Of a stretch of 64,000 bases of DNA, positions 18,702-28,300 are shown piece by piece. The first letter of the stretch is position 1; every line of letters begins with the position of its first letter. A program made the position numbers and the translations under genes. The notes beneath the pieces were generated by a model. It saw only the letters and a list, made by a program, of their open reading frames with translations, did not search any database and was not told the DNA's origin. The stretch covers positions 339,337 to 403,336 of the forward strand of contig CAVPDA010000004.1 of the NCBI GenBank assembly GCA_963702495.1. Direction: 5' to 3'. Origin of the DNA: CAVPDA01 sp963702495 (GTDB lineage: Bacteria > Pseudomonadota > Gammaproteobacteria > Burkholderiales > Rhodocyclaceae).

Positions 18702-19694
18702 TCACTTCGGGGTATCCTGCAGCATGACGAACATCTCGATCTTGGCCACCGCGCGCAGCTTCGTCACCTCGGCCTTGATGGCGTCCTGGCGCTTGCCGTA
18801 GGCGAGGAACTCCCGCACCCGGTCCTTGACCTCGGCCAGCGGCACCTGGCCGGCGGGCTGGTACTCCTCCAGCTTGATGACGTGGTAGCCGAACGGGGTC
18901 TCCACCACTTCGGAAATCTGGCCCGGCTTGAGGGCGAAGGCGGCGTCCTCGAAGGGCTTCACCATGGCGCCGCGGCCGAACGTGCCGAGATCGCCACCGG
19001 AGCCGCGCGTCGCGCTGTCTTCCGAGTAGCGCTCCGCCAGGTCGGCGAAATCCTTGCCGGCGCGCGCGTCGGCCAGCAGTTCCTGGGCGCGCTTGAGCGC
19101 TGCGGCCTTGGCGGCGGCATCGGCATCCTTGTCCACCTTGACCAGGATGTGGCGCGCCCGCGCCGACTCGGCCCGGACGAAGCGCTTCGGATTGTCGCGG
19201 TAGAACTGCTCGATCTCCTCCTCCGACACCTTCGGCGTTTCCACCAGGGACGGGATCGTGCGATTGATGGCGAGTTCCTGCCGGACATAGTCCCGGTAAC
19301 CCTTCTCGTCGAAACCGGCGCGTTCGAGCTTGCGGAGGTACGCGTCCTCGCTCTTGAACGTGGCGCGAAACTGCTTCAGCGCCGCGTCCACCTCCTCGTC
19401 GCCGACCTTGACGCCGCGCCGCTGCGCCTCCTGCCACAGCACTTCCCGGTCGATCAATTCGTCCAGGGCTTCGCGCTTGAGCTTCTTGTAGACGTTGGGG
19501 TTGATCATCTTCGCGATGTTGCGCCCCTTGTTCGCCACATACTCGTCGAAGTGGCGCTCCAGCCGCTCGTTGCTGATGCCGACGCCGTTGACCCGCGCCG
19601 CGGTACCGTAGATCTGCGCCTGGGCGAGTCCCGGCAACAATCCGGCCAGGACGAGGACGGCGACGCGCAGCGCCGGCAGGCACTTCTCAAGCAT
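18702..19694 (-). CDS. Parvulin-type peptidyl-prolyl isomerase B
   Basis: The 330-residue protein is intact. It has a signal peptide (residues 1-26, LPGLAQAQ), a SurA/PrsA-like helical region and a parvulin domain (about 180-275) with RARHILVKVDKDADAA, DLGTFGRGAMVKPFEDAAF and PFGYHVIKLEEYQPAG. It is clearly paralogous to isomerase A. Its start lies 9 bases after the stop of the cytochrome/binding-protein B gene, so the two are co-transcribed. Predicted role: periplasmic folding helper for exported cluster proteins, above all the giant oxidase. Confidence 0.9.
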   Translation of the reverse strand: MLEKCLPALRVAVLVLAGLLPGLAQAQIYGTAARVNGVGISNERLERHFDEYVANKGRNIAKMINPNVYKKLKREALDELIDREVLWQEAQRRGVKVGDEEVDAALKQFRATFKSEDAYLRKLERAGFDEKGYRDYVRQELAINRTIPSLVETPKVSEEEIEQFYRDNPKRFVRAESARARHILVKVDKDADAAAKAAALKRAQELLADARAGKDFADLAERYSEDSATRGSGGDLGTFGRGAMVKPFEDAAFALKPGQISEVVETPFGYHVIKLEEYQPAGQVPLAEVKDRVREFLAYGKRQDAIKAEVTKLRAVAKIEMFVMLQDTPK

Positions 19695-19703
19695 GGCGGT
19701 TCC

Positions 19704-21289
19704 TCAATCGAGCCGGACGTAACTGCCGACCGGCTGGAAGCTGTGGGTGGACAGGTTGACCCGCACGATATGGGCGCCCAGCGCGCCGATGCGCCGGTTC
19801 GGACCGTAGGAGATGCTCGGCGTCACGTTGGACTCGAAGCTGAACAGGTTCTCCAGGTTATCCACGAGCCGGGCGCGGCTGAGATCGCGCCCCGCGCGCT
19901 TCAACCCCTCCTCCAGAACCTGGGCCGAGGCGTAAGCGGAGATCTGCGCCGGCTGATGGCGGTTGCCCAGATTGCGTTTCTTCTGCATTTCAGCCATCGC
20001 CGCCGCGCCTTTCGCCGTCACGTCCCGCGGCAGCGAAGGATAGGCGAGGTAGACCCGGTTGCCGAAGGTGGTGGGCAGATCGGCGGCGGCGCGCGCTACC
20101 TTGGCACCCGGCGCCAGCAGGTAGGGCGACCAGATGGCGTCGCGCACCAGGCGGCCCAGCGCCGCCAGTTCGGCGTCGCTGCCGAGGAAGAACACCACCT
20201 GCACGCCGCGCTGCTGCAATTCCCCCACCAGCTTGGCATCGGGCATCTGGCCCGGCGCGTAGGTGGCGCGCTGGATGCGGTCCCAGCGCCGCTCCTTGAG
20301 TTGCCCCTCCATCGCCTGCACCGTGTCGGCGTAGCCGTCGGCCGCCGGATGGACGATCGCGACCGCCGGATTGTCGAGCTTGAGGTCGGCGACGGCGAAG
20401 CGCGCCAGCGCCATGCCCTGCTCGCGCAGTCCGGGCAGGACGAAGAAGGTGTAGCGATTGACGGCGAGGGTGCTGTCGGGAAACAGGGTGAACGGGCCGA
20501 CCACGGGAATCTTCGCCTCCTCGGCAAGGCGCGAGATCTCCCTCTCCACCCCCGCCGTGAATGGATTGAGCAGGGCGAACACGTTCTCCTGCCGCACCAG
20601 ACGCTCGGCGTTGGCCACCGCCTGCTTCGGATCGTCGGCGAATTCGGCGCGCACCAGTTCGAGCTTGCGGCCGAAGATGCCGCCCTTGTCGTTGATGCCA
20701 TCGACGTAGGCCTGGATCACGCCCGACACCGCCTGCCCCAGTTCGGCCAGGCGGCCCTGAGTCGGCAGCAACAGGCCGATGCGCAGGCGCTCCGGCGCGA
20801 TGCCCGGGTCCACATCGGCATCGATCTTCTTCAGATAGGCGATCAGGGCCGCCAGGTCGTTGTTCGACATGACATAGCGCGGCATGGCGGAATCCAGCCG
20901 GTTGCCGCCGGATCCTTGCCGAAGGTCAGTGCCTCGACCACCCCCTGCTCGTTGAAGGCGGGATGCTCGCGCCCGTTCTCGTGCCGGTGACCATAGGACT
21001 TGCTCAGTTCGCGCCAGGTGACGATCGACGGTTTGACGGCCCCTTCCGGGCGGCCCAGGCCGTCCGCACCGTGGCAGTTGACGCAGGGCAGGGTGGTGCC
21101 CGCCACCGGCGTCGACTGCGGACCCACCAGAGCCTGCAGCGGGGCGCCGGAGGGGCTTGCGCCTTCGTGATAGATCCTGCGGCCGGCCTCTTCCTGCGGC
21201 GTCAGGGTGTCGGCCCCCGCCGGCAATGCACCGAGCAGGCCGAGAGCCGAGACGGCGAACAGGCGCGCAAGCGCGCGAATGAGGAACAT
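19704..21289 (-). CDS. Cytochrome c fused to a periplasmic binding protein (copy B, frameshifted)
   Basis: The reading starts at MFLIRALARLF (signal peptide, residues 1-26). The heme site CVNCHG (C69, C72, H73) sits in GTTLPCVNCHGADGLGRPEG. The frame breaks near 20905-20920, at GKDPAATGW, and resumes as NRLDSAMPRYVMSNNDLAAL, so one base appears missing. The rest is a type-1 periplasmic binding protein fold (LRIGLLLPTQGRLAELGQAV, INDKGGIFGRKLELVRAEF, IPVVGPFTLFPDSTLAV) ending FQPVGSYVRLD. Same architecture as copy A. It lies between SCO B1 and isomerase B in one leftward operon. Confidence 0.83.
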
Positions 21290-21360
21290 GAATTGAGATT
21301 CCTGGAATGGACCGGTGCGCGCGGCGCACCCTACGGATTTTGCAGGGCGCGATCCGTTTT

Positions 21361-22023
21361 CTATCGCGGCAGCGCCGGCAGCGGCAGATCCAGCATGTCG
21401 TTGGAGGCGAGCAGCTTGAGTTGCGTGGCGATCATGTCCGGCGCGGTGTTGGGCAGCATCTTCTTGCCCTTGTCGGTCTTGAAGTTCCACGCGATCAGCA
21501 GCGTCGAGTGGGACTCCACCTCCTCGGAGAACTGGCCGAGCTTCTTCAGGATGTGATCGATGTTCTCCTTCTTGCCGGTGAGGAAGGTCCAGCCGGGCAC
21601 GTCGGCGTGGTGCTTCTGCGCGAACTTCTTCAGCGCCTGGGGCGAGTCGCGCTGGGGATCGCTGCTGATGGACACGAACTGGATGTCCTTGCCGAAGGAA
21701 TCGCCGAGCTTGGCCCGCACCTGGTTCATCTGCTCGGTGATCAGCGGGCAGGCATCCTTGCAGTTGGTGAAGATCACGTTCATCACCACCATGCGCCCCT
21801 TCAGCACGTCGCTGTAGAAACGCACCTTGGTGCCGTCCTGGGTCAGCAGCTCGCGGTCGGTGAAGTAGGCCTGGGGGTCGCGCTTCGGCTTGTTCAGGGG
21901 TACGGCCGCCGGGGCGTCCGCGGCGGGCTTGCCCTGCGCCGCGCTGTGGCCTTCGTGCTCCTCGTGCGCCGCCGCACCGAAGGCGGCCAGGGCAAGCGCG
22001 GACAAAACGATGACTGCTTTCAT
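21361..22023 (-). CDS. SCO-like copper chaperone B1
   Basis: The 220-residue protein starts at MKAVIVLSAL, with GAGGAG about 5 bases upstream. A signal peptide (1-18) is followed by a short histidine-bearing stretch HEEHEGH. The SCO/thioredoxin core has IFTNCKDACP with C88 and C92. The usual downstream histidine region reads EEVESHSTLLIAW, which differs from the EHPPL/DHPPL context of the other two SCO proteins. It is the most divergent of the three and may have a distinct redox or copper role. Its start lies only 10 bases after the SCO B2 stop, so the pair are co-transcribed. Confidence 0.88.
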   Translation of the reverse strand: MKAVIVLSALALAAFGAAAHEEHEGHSAAQGKPAADAPAAVPLNKPKRDPQAYFTDRELLTQDGTKVRFYSDVLKGRMVVMNVIFTNCKDACPLITEQMNQVRAKLGDSFGKDIQFVSISSDPQRDSPQALKKFAQKHHADVPGWTFLTGKKENIDHILKKLGQFSEEVESHSTLLIAWNFKTDKGKKMLPNTAPDMIATQLKLLASNDMLDLPLPALPR

Positions 22024-22033
22024 GATCTGCTCC

Positions 22034-22666
22034 TCAATGTTGATGGCCGGCATGGCGGGCATGGCTCAGTTCGTCCACCCTGGCCACGATGTCCTTGGGA
22101 TCGGAAAAGCCGAAGAAGCGGGTCCAGTCTCCGCTCTTCGCATCGCCCACCAGCACCAGCGGCGGGTGATCCTCGAAGTTCGGGGCGTAGGCGCCGAATC
22201 CCTTCAGCACATCATTGACCGTCCCGGTGGGGCCGGTGAGCCAGGTCGATCCCGGCTTGGCGCCGTGCTTGGCGGCGTATTCCTTGAGGCGGGCCGGCGT
22301 GTCGCGCGCCGGGTCCACCGTGATCGTCACCAGTTGCACCTCCTTGCCCAGGCGTTCGCCGAGCTGCGTCTGCACCTGCGCCAGCAGCGCGGTCAGCACC
22401 GGACAGATGGTGGTGCAGCTGGTGTAGGCAAAATCGATCACCACCAGCTTGTCGCCGAATACGTCGCTCTTGAGCTTGACCTGCTTGCCGCTCTGATCCA
22501 GCAGAACCGTATCGGCATACTTGACCTGCACCGCCGCCGGCTTCTCCGCCGACTGCTGTGGCGGCGGATGATGATGGTGCGAGTGGTCCTCCGCCGCCGC
22601 GGCGGATGCCGCCAGGAACAGGGCCGAGACCAGCAGGGCCAACGGCCCGCCTGCTGCGTGGTTCAT
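22034..22666 (-). CDS. SCO1/SenC copper chaperone B2
   Basis: The 210-residue protein starts at MNHAAGGPLALLVS. A signal peptide (about 1-25) precedes a histidine cluster EDHSHHHHPPP. The SCO core carries YTSCTTICP (C84, C88) and NFEDHPPLVLVG with the expected histidine ligand. It also ends with a His-rich tail (HARHAGHQH), an additional possible copper site. It is the closest relative of SCO A within the window and precedes SCO B1 by 10 bases. Predicted copper delivery to the giant oxidases in the periplasm. Confidence 0.92.
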   Translation of the reverse strand: MNHAAGGPLALLVSALFLAASAAAAEDHSHHHHPPPQQSAEKPAAVQVKYADTVLLDQSGKQVKLKSDVFGDKLVVIDFAYTSCTTICPVLTALLAQVQTQLGERLGKEVQLVTITVDPARDTPARLKEYAAKHGAKPGSTWLTGPTGTVNDVLKGFGAYAPNFEDHPPLVLVGDAKSGDWTRFFGFSDPKDIVARVDELSHARHAGHQH

Positions 22667-22796
22667 GCGTAATCTCCCAGGCCGGTCATTCGCGCACTCG
22701 CTTAGCGGTGGCGAATGACCGGAAAATCCACACCATGTAAGTCGTGCAGGGCGCGCCGTGCGCACAGCGCACCCTGCGGCGGTCCAGTTCCGCGGC
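22667..22796. repeat. Short gap with GTGCGC-type palindrome
   Basis: Between propeller B and SCO B2 lies an imperfect palindrome near 22745-22785, built on CAGGGCGCGCCGTGCGC and GCGCACCCTGCGG. It is a variant of the window's REP family. The rest is the SCO B2 leader. Confidence 0.6.
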
Positions 22797-24823
22797 TCAA
22801 CTCTTCTTCGGGACCTTCTTGGCCTTGGCCGGCTCAGCCGGCGCACCGGCCGGTGCCGGGGCCGCCGCCGGGTCGGGCTTGGCCATCACGCTGAAGAAGC
22901 CGCTGTCGTTGTAGCCCAGCTTGAGCGATGGCACGCTCACGTACACGTAGTAGGCGCCGACTCCGCCAGTTCGACCGGCACCTCGTAGATCCCTTCCGAC
23001 ACCTCCTTCGCGATCGAATCCCGCGGCGGCGAGGCCGGCACCAGGAAGTAGCGCACGATCACGTCCTTCAGACCCGCCCTGGGAACTCCGGTGCCCTCGA
23101 TGATGCGGAAGCGCACTTTGGCGATGTCCTTCGGCTTGAACACCCGGCCCTGGGGCAGGAACTCGACACCGACGGTCTTGCGCAGCGCCTCCAGTTGCGG
23201 ATTGGCTTTGGCGTCGGTCGAGAAGCAATGCACGAGCCGCGGCTGATCGAGGGAAACCGCCACGTCGAAGTGACCCGCGGCCGGCATGCGGAAGCGGCCG
23301 GCGAACACGCCCGGCTCGACCTCCTTCAGACTGCGGTTCACCACCGTCACCGCCCGCGCATACTTGCCGCGGCTGGCATAGCTGGACATGGGGGCGTTCA
23401 TGCCCTCCATGTAGAAGTAGGTGGCGTTGTCGGCGGGGCTCACGACGAAGGCGGCCGCCTCGCCCAGCCCCGGCGTCACGGCATCCGCCAGCGGCAGGTC
23501 GCCGCCCATCTTAGGCGCATAGCTGCCGGCGGCGAAGCTCTGCAGGATCGGTTCCTTGCCCTGGCCCAGCGAACTCAGGTTGATCATCGTCACCCGCTCG
23601 CTGCCCAGGCTGCGCACATAGGCGAAGCCCTGCGTGTAGGAGACCTGGAACGGCTCCGCCTGAACCTTGGGGCTGTGGATGATCTCGTTGCTGCCCGGAT
23701 CGATCACATACACAACGCTCTCGGCCGTATTCACGACCATGGCGAAGCGTCCGTCGGGGGTGAAGCGCAGCGGTCCCAGGCCGGGCTTGGCCTGGATCGT
23801 CTTCATCACCTCCAGCTTGCTGCCGTCGATGACCGTGATCGTGCCATCCTTGCCGTCCGAGACATAGGCCGCGCGCGACAGCGACGACCAGGCAATGGAA
23901 AGCGGCAGCGAGCCGGTCTTGATGTCCTTCACCTTCTTCAGGGTGCCGACGTCGAACACCGTCACCGTGCCTTCGTCCCGGTTGGTGACGAAGGCATGGC
24001 GGTTGTCCGCCGACACGGCGATCTCGTGGTGGCCGCGGCCGGTGGCCGCCTTCATCACGACCTTCTTGTCGCGGGTGTCGATGACCGTCACCCCGCTGTC
24101 CTTCGGATCGCGCGAGTTATTGCCCACCCACAGGTAGCGGCCGTCGGGCTGGAGAACGATGCGCGTGGGCTCCGCCCCCGCGTCGATGTCGCCCACCACC
24201 TTGAAGCTCTCCGTATCCACCACCGCCACCTGGCCCGCCGCAGGCATGGACAGGTAGAGCCGCTTGACGTGACCGTGGTTGACCTAGTTGATCGCCGAGA
24301 CTTCTTCAGCACCACCGAAGCCAGGTGCTGGTGCGCCCCGCGATCGACACCATGGGGTCGATCACGGCGATGCTGTTGTCCTTGTTCATCACCAGCAGGT
24401 AGTAGCCGTTCAGGTCCACCAGCGGCCGGATGCCCACCGCGCCCTTGAGGTAGAGGCCGATCTTCTCGATGCACTGCTTCTGCGCGGAACCGGCCTGGCC
24501 CTGGATGTTGGCGCCGACGTCCATCCACGCCGCCGGCCGGTTGCCCTCACCGGCTTGCCGCTGCGCTCGTCGCTGATGCGGAAGCGCAGCTCGGTGAGCG
24601 CGCCTTCCATCAGTTCCGTGCCCTCGATCGGCTTCGCTTCGAAGTCGATGGCCATGCCGTCGCGCACCAGGCGCGTTTCCGCTGCGGCCGCCTTCTTCTC
24701 TGCCGCAACGCCTCCACCGGAGGCTTCGCCGCCTCGGCGGCGGCGGGAGCCGGGCGTCCGCCGCCCATCCGGCGAGCACGCCGCCACCAGCGCCGCACCC
24801 ATAACCAGTTTGTTCGATATCAC
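22797..24823 (-). CDS. Exported YVTN beta-propeller protein B (frameshifted)
   Basis: This is a paralogue of the propeller at 12854-14848. Translation probably begins at GTG 24823 (VISNKLVMGAALVAACS), with GGGAG upstream. The AACS sequence could be a lipobox. Frame changes occur near 24543, 24320 and 22960. Conserved parts are GNRPAAWMDVGANIQG, GRYLWVGNNSRDPKDSGVTV, TGRGHHEIAVSADNRHAFVT and EGTVTVFDVGTLKKVKDIKT. The C-terminal FixH/YtkA-like segment includes GAYYVYVSVPSLKLGY. The end is Ala/Pro/Lys-rich. The same function is expected as for copy A; between them they flank the SCO, binding-protein and isomerase genes. Confidence 0.75.
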
Positions 24824-25280
24824 GTCTTTCTCCCGGATGTTGCGTCTCCAGGACGCAATCGAATCGTCAAGTCGCCGCAATGTTACCAAGACCAAGCTCT
24901 GCGGCCATAACGCAGATCACCCGGCAGCCATAAGCTGCGCCCACCCGATTTCCTACGGCCGTGCCGGGAGGGCCTGCCTGACACACCCCGACCTCGCGCC
25001 ATCCGTAGGGCGGGCCGTGCCCGCCACCCCGCCCCGGATTACACCACCGGCGTAGGGCGGGCCATGCCCGCCGACCCCGCCTCACATTCGCCACCGGCGT
25101 AGGGCGGGCCGTGCCCGCCGACCCCCTCACATTCACCACCGGCGTAGGGCGGGCCGTGCCCGCCGACGTCACATTATCACGGGTAGGGTGGGCCATGCCC
25201 GCCGATCCCTGCCCCCGCAGCCGGTTTCGCCGGCCCCCGAAAGGAGGCCCGCGAAACAGGCCGAAAGTTCCCTCGTCGCT
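24824..25280. repeat. Non-coding stretch with five REP copies
   Basis: Five REP hairpins of the same orientation lie at regular spacing of roughly 45-60 bases between about 25004 and 25204, separated by similar CCGGCGTAGG linkers and giving a tandem-like block. The portion 24824-25000 is the propeller B leader with no other recognisable element. Confidence 0.9.
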
Positions 25281-25317
25281 TGAAAAGAAAAGGGTGCAGC
25301 CAACCTGCACTGCACCC
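25281..25317 (-). terminator. Rho-independent terminator of multicopper oxidase B (leftward)
   Basis: On the minus strand the stem GGGTGCAG/CTGCACCC (25310-25317 with 25292-25299) is followed by TTTTCTTTTC. It lies about 40 bases beyond the oxidase stop. The oxidase is therefore probably a separate transcript from the propeller/SCO genes downstream. Confidence 0.8.
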
Positions 25318-25357
25318 CCATACCGACTGGCCGGGGGTCGCCCCCCGGCCAAACGGA

Positions 25358-28300
25358 TTACTGCACCCGCAGCATACCCCAGGCACCACCGCCCAAGCCG
25401 GCGGCAGCGGTGTCGCGGAACAGGTAGTCGCCCGGAACCGCGTCCCCGCCACCCGCGCCGGTTGTCGGCTTGATGACGTAATGGGCGGAACCGATGATGC
25501 TCTCCTGCGCCCCGAAGTACATCTGCATCGGGTTGTTGCCGATCACCACCGAACCGACGTTGCCGATATTGGCGTTGGTCGGGAAGCCCTGCCGCGTTGC
25601 GCTGGGGCGCCAGGTACGGATCGCGCGGCCACACGTGACCGTGCAGCGTGAACGTCGTACCGCGGTTGCTGGAGTTCGGGTGGGTCAGTCCGATGCGGAA
25701 CTGCTGTCCCGGCGCCGCCTTGAAGATCGGCGTCTCCGGATCGGCGCCACCCGTTAGGGTGTTGCTGAACATGCTGCCGGCGTTGACCACCGCGCCGAAG
25801 CAGGTCGCCTGAGTGGCCGGCCCCGCGAACGGCGCTTTGATTCTACGCGAGGCCGGCGCAGTCCGCATTGCCCGCAGCGGACAGCGGGGAGATGCCGAAG
25901 CGGAAGAACGTCGGCTCCGCCCCATAGTTCGCAGCGTTCAGGATCGTGTGCGGCGGGTTCTCGGGCAGGCCCGGTCCTTCCTCCGACTCGTTCTGAACCG
26001 CGTTACCCGAAGCGTAGCGGTAGTTCATCATCTTCTGCCACACCAGCGCGAAGTCACGATAGTTCTGCGCCGTCGTCGCCGGCAGGGTGTTGGTCAAGAG
26101 GTTCGTCACCTGCTGCGCGAGTGCCGGGGCAGTCACGTCGTCTTCATGCGCGTGCCCGCCACCGGGAAGGTATTGGTGGCGCCGCGAGGCTGCACCACGA
26201 CCTGGCCGAACAGGCCCTTCTGCGGCTGCTTGACGCGGTCCGCCGGCAACGCATTCACCGGACCGAACTCCACCGCCGTAGCCAGCACCGCATCCAGGTT
26301 GAACCGGTCCGCCGCGCCGATCTGCGGCAGTTCGGCCAGACGCAGGTCGCCGGCGTAGAAGGTGTAGGTCTTCGCTGGGCCATCCGGGGCCACCGTCTGC
26401 ACCGGGTTGATACCGACGTTGGTGCCGTCCGACCTGGTCACGTCGTACTCCATCAACTGGGTATGGAAGCCCACTTCGCTGGAGGGACGGATCAGGTTGT
26501 TGGAGAACGTCGTCGCCCCTTCGACCTTTGTCCGGTCGCGCTTGACTGCGTGGCGCAGATCGTTGTAGTTCGGCAGGTCCGGAGCCACCGCCGGGAGACG
26601 GTTGCGCAGGGTGACCTGCACGCAGTCGCCGGCATTCACACGCAGCACCAGCGGTTCGACCGGAACATTGGCGTTCAACTGGCCGGTAGTCGCATTCAGG
26701 TCGCGGGTCAGCACGTACAACAGGCCGGTCGGGTCATGCAGCGGGCCCGTCTCGTCCACCGTGATGTGCTGCGCCGTGCCCTTCACCGTCGAGGTGCGCG
26801 CGTTGTACACAAGCGTTCCCGTACCGGTCAGCGGACCGCCCGCATGCAGCGCGGTGAGCGGCAGATTCGGCACCGCCTGGTCGTTGGGTGTTCCAGCGCG
26901 CAGCACCTGCTGGCCGGTCGGCGTGATGGTCACGCCGGGGACGAGGGGCAGGGCGAGGTTGGCCGACACCGCGGTGATGTCGAAGGGCTTGAGCGGCGCA
27001 CCCAGCGGGCATACGGCACGATCACCCGCCTGGAAGGCAAAGCGGTTGAACGGCTGCACCGGACGCACGTTATTGGGCAGTGCGAACAGGTCGGGACGCA
27101 GGGTGTTGTAGTTGCGCATGATGCCCCAGTCGCCGTTCCAGAACCCGTCCTGCATGGCGTCCATCATGTAGAGGTAATCGGCGGTGCCGGGACGCTGGCT
27201 GAAGTCCATGAGCACCGGCGAGGCGAAGGAGAACTGCTCCGAGATGCCGCCCGCGGACTGGTTCACCCAGCCCGAGTTCGGCCCGCGGCCGAAACCGGAA
27301 CCGGTCTTCAGCCACTTCATGCCGTGCACCGAGACGCTGTGCTCCTCCTCGTCGCCGCCGGCCTGCGCCTTGATGCGGACACGGTCGCCGGAGTAGGTCC
27401 TCAACATCGGGGTGTACGGATCCTTCTGCTCGAAGCCCGCGACGTTGATGTGCGGCGGGAAGGCCGTAGTGGCAATGTTGGTCAGAGCGACCGGGAAAGG
27501 TCCGGACTGGGCGTCACGCACCGTCGTGGCCACGTCGCCCTTGACCGGCATGCGGTTCAGTTCGGGAATCGCGCGCACGACGTTCGAGGAGAGCGCATAC
27601 GCCAGATCGCCGGCCTGACCGTCGGCCTGGGCGCCGCAACCGGTGCGATCCGGGTTGAGCGGGCTGCAGTCCTTCAACGTGCCGTCGGCGTTTATCGGTG
27701 CATCCGGACCGGCCTTGTTCGGGTCATACACCCGCAGGCCCACCGGTTCGTTGCGGTAGTTCACCACGAACATGCCGGGCTCGAGGAAGTCGATCGAGGT
27801 CGGGCACGGACGCTGGATGCACTGCCGGACGAAACCGGCCGGGGCTTCCTGGCCGGGCAGCAGGTCGCGTACCGCAGGCGACAGGGCACCATTGGCGAAG
27901 ATCACCGCCTTCTCCACCGTGAGGTCGGGGAAGATCGGCGCCACCGGAACGATCAGCGGCGGAGCGATGGCAAAGCGGAAGGTGTTCAGGCCGCCGGGGA
28001 ACTGGTTGTTGGCGGGACCGGCGTGGAACTCCTCGTAGAAGAGATCCTGCAGGGCCGGCGAGAACGCCAGGTAGGCCTTTTCGTCGAACGGACCGTTGTA
28101 CTCGCCCGCGGTGCCCGCGCCGACGTACACCCCAGCTTCGTAGGCATGCTGGAAGTCGGTGTACTCGAAGTAGAACTCGCGGTAGCTGTCGTTCTTGGCG
28201 TCGCCGTCCAGGTCGCCGGTCAGGATCGCGGCCTGGAAGGAAGTCGGACCACCGTCGTTGCGGCAGGCAGTGTTAGTCACCGCTGCGGTGGGCGTCGGCA

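Noticed and set aside
24824..25280. Regularly spaced repeats that could suggest a CRISPR array
   Set aside because: Units are self-complementary REP hairpins with similar linkers instead of unique spacers, and no cas genes are present.
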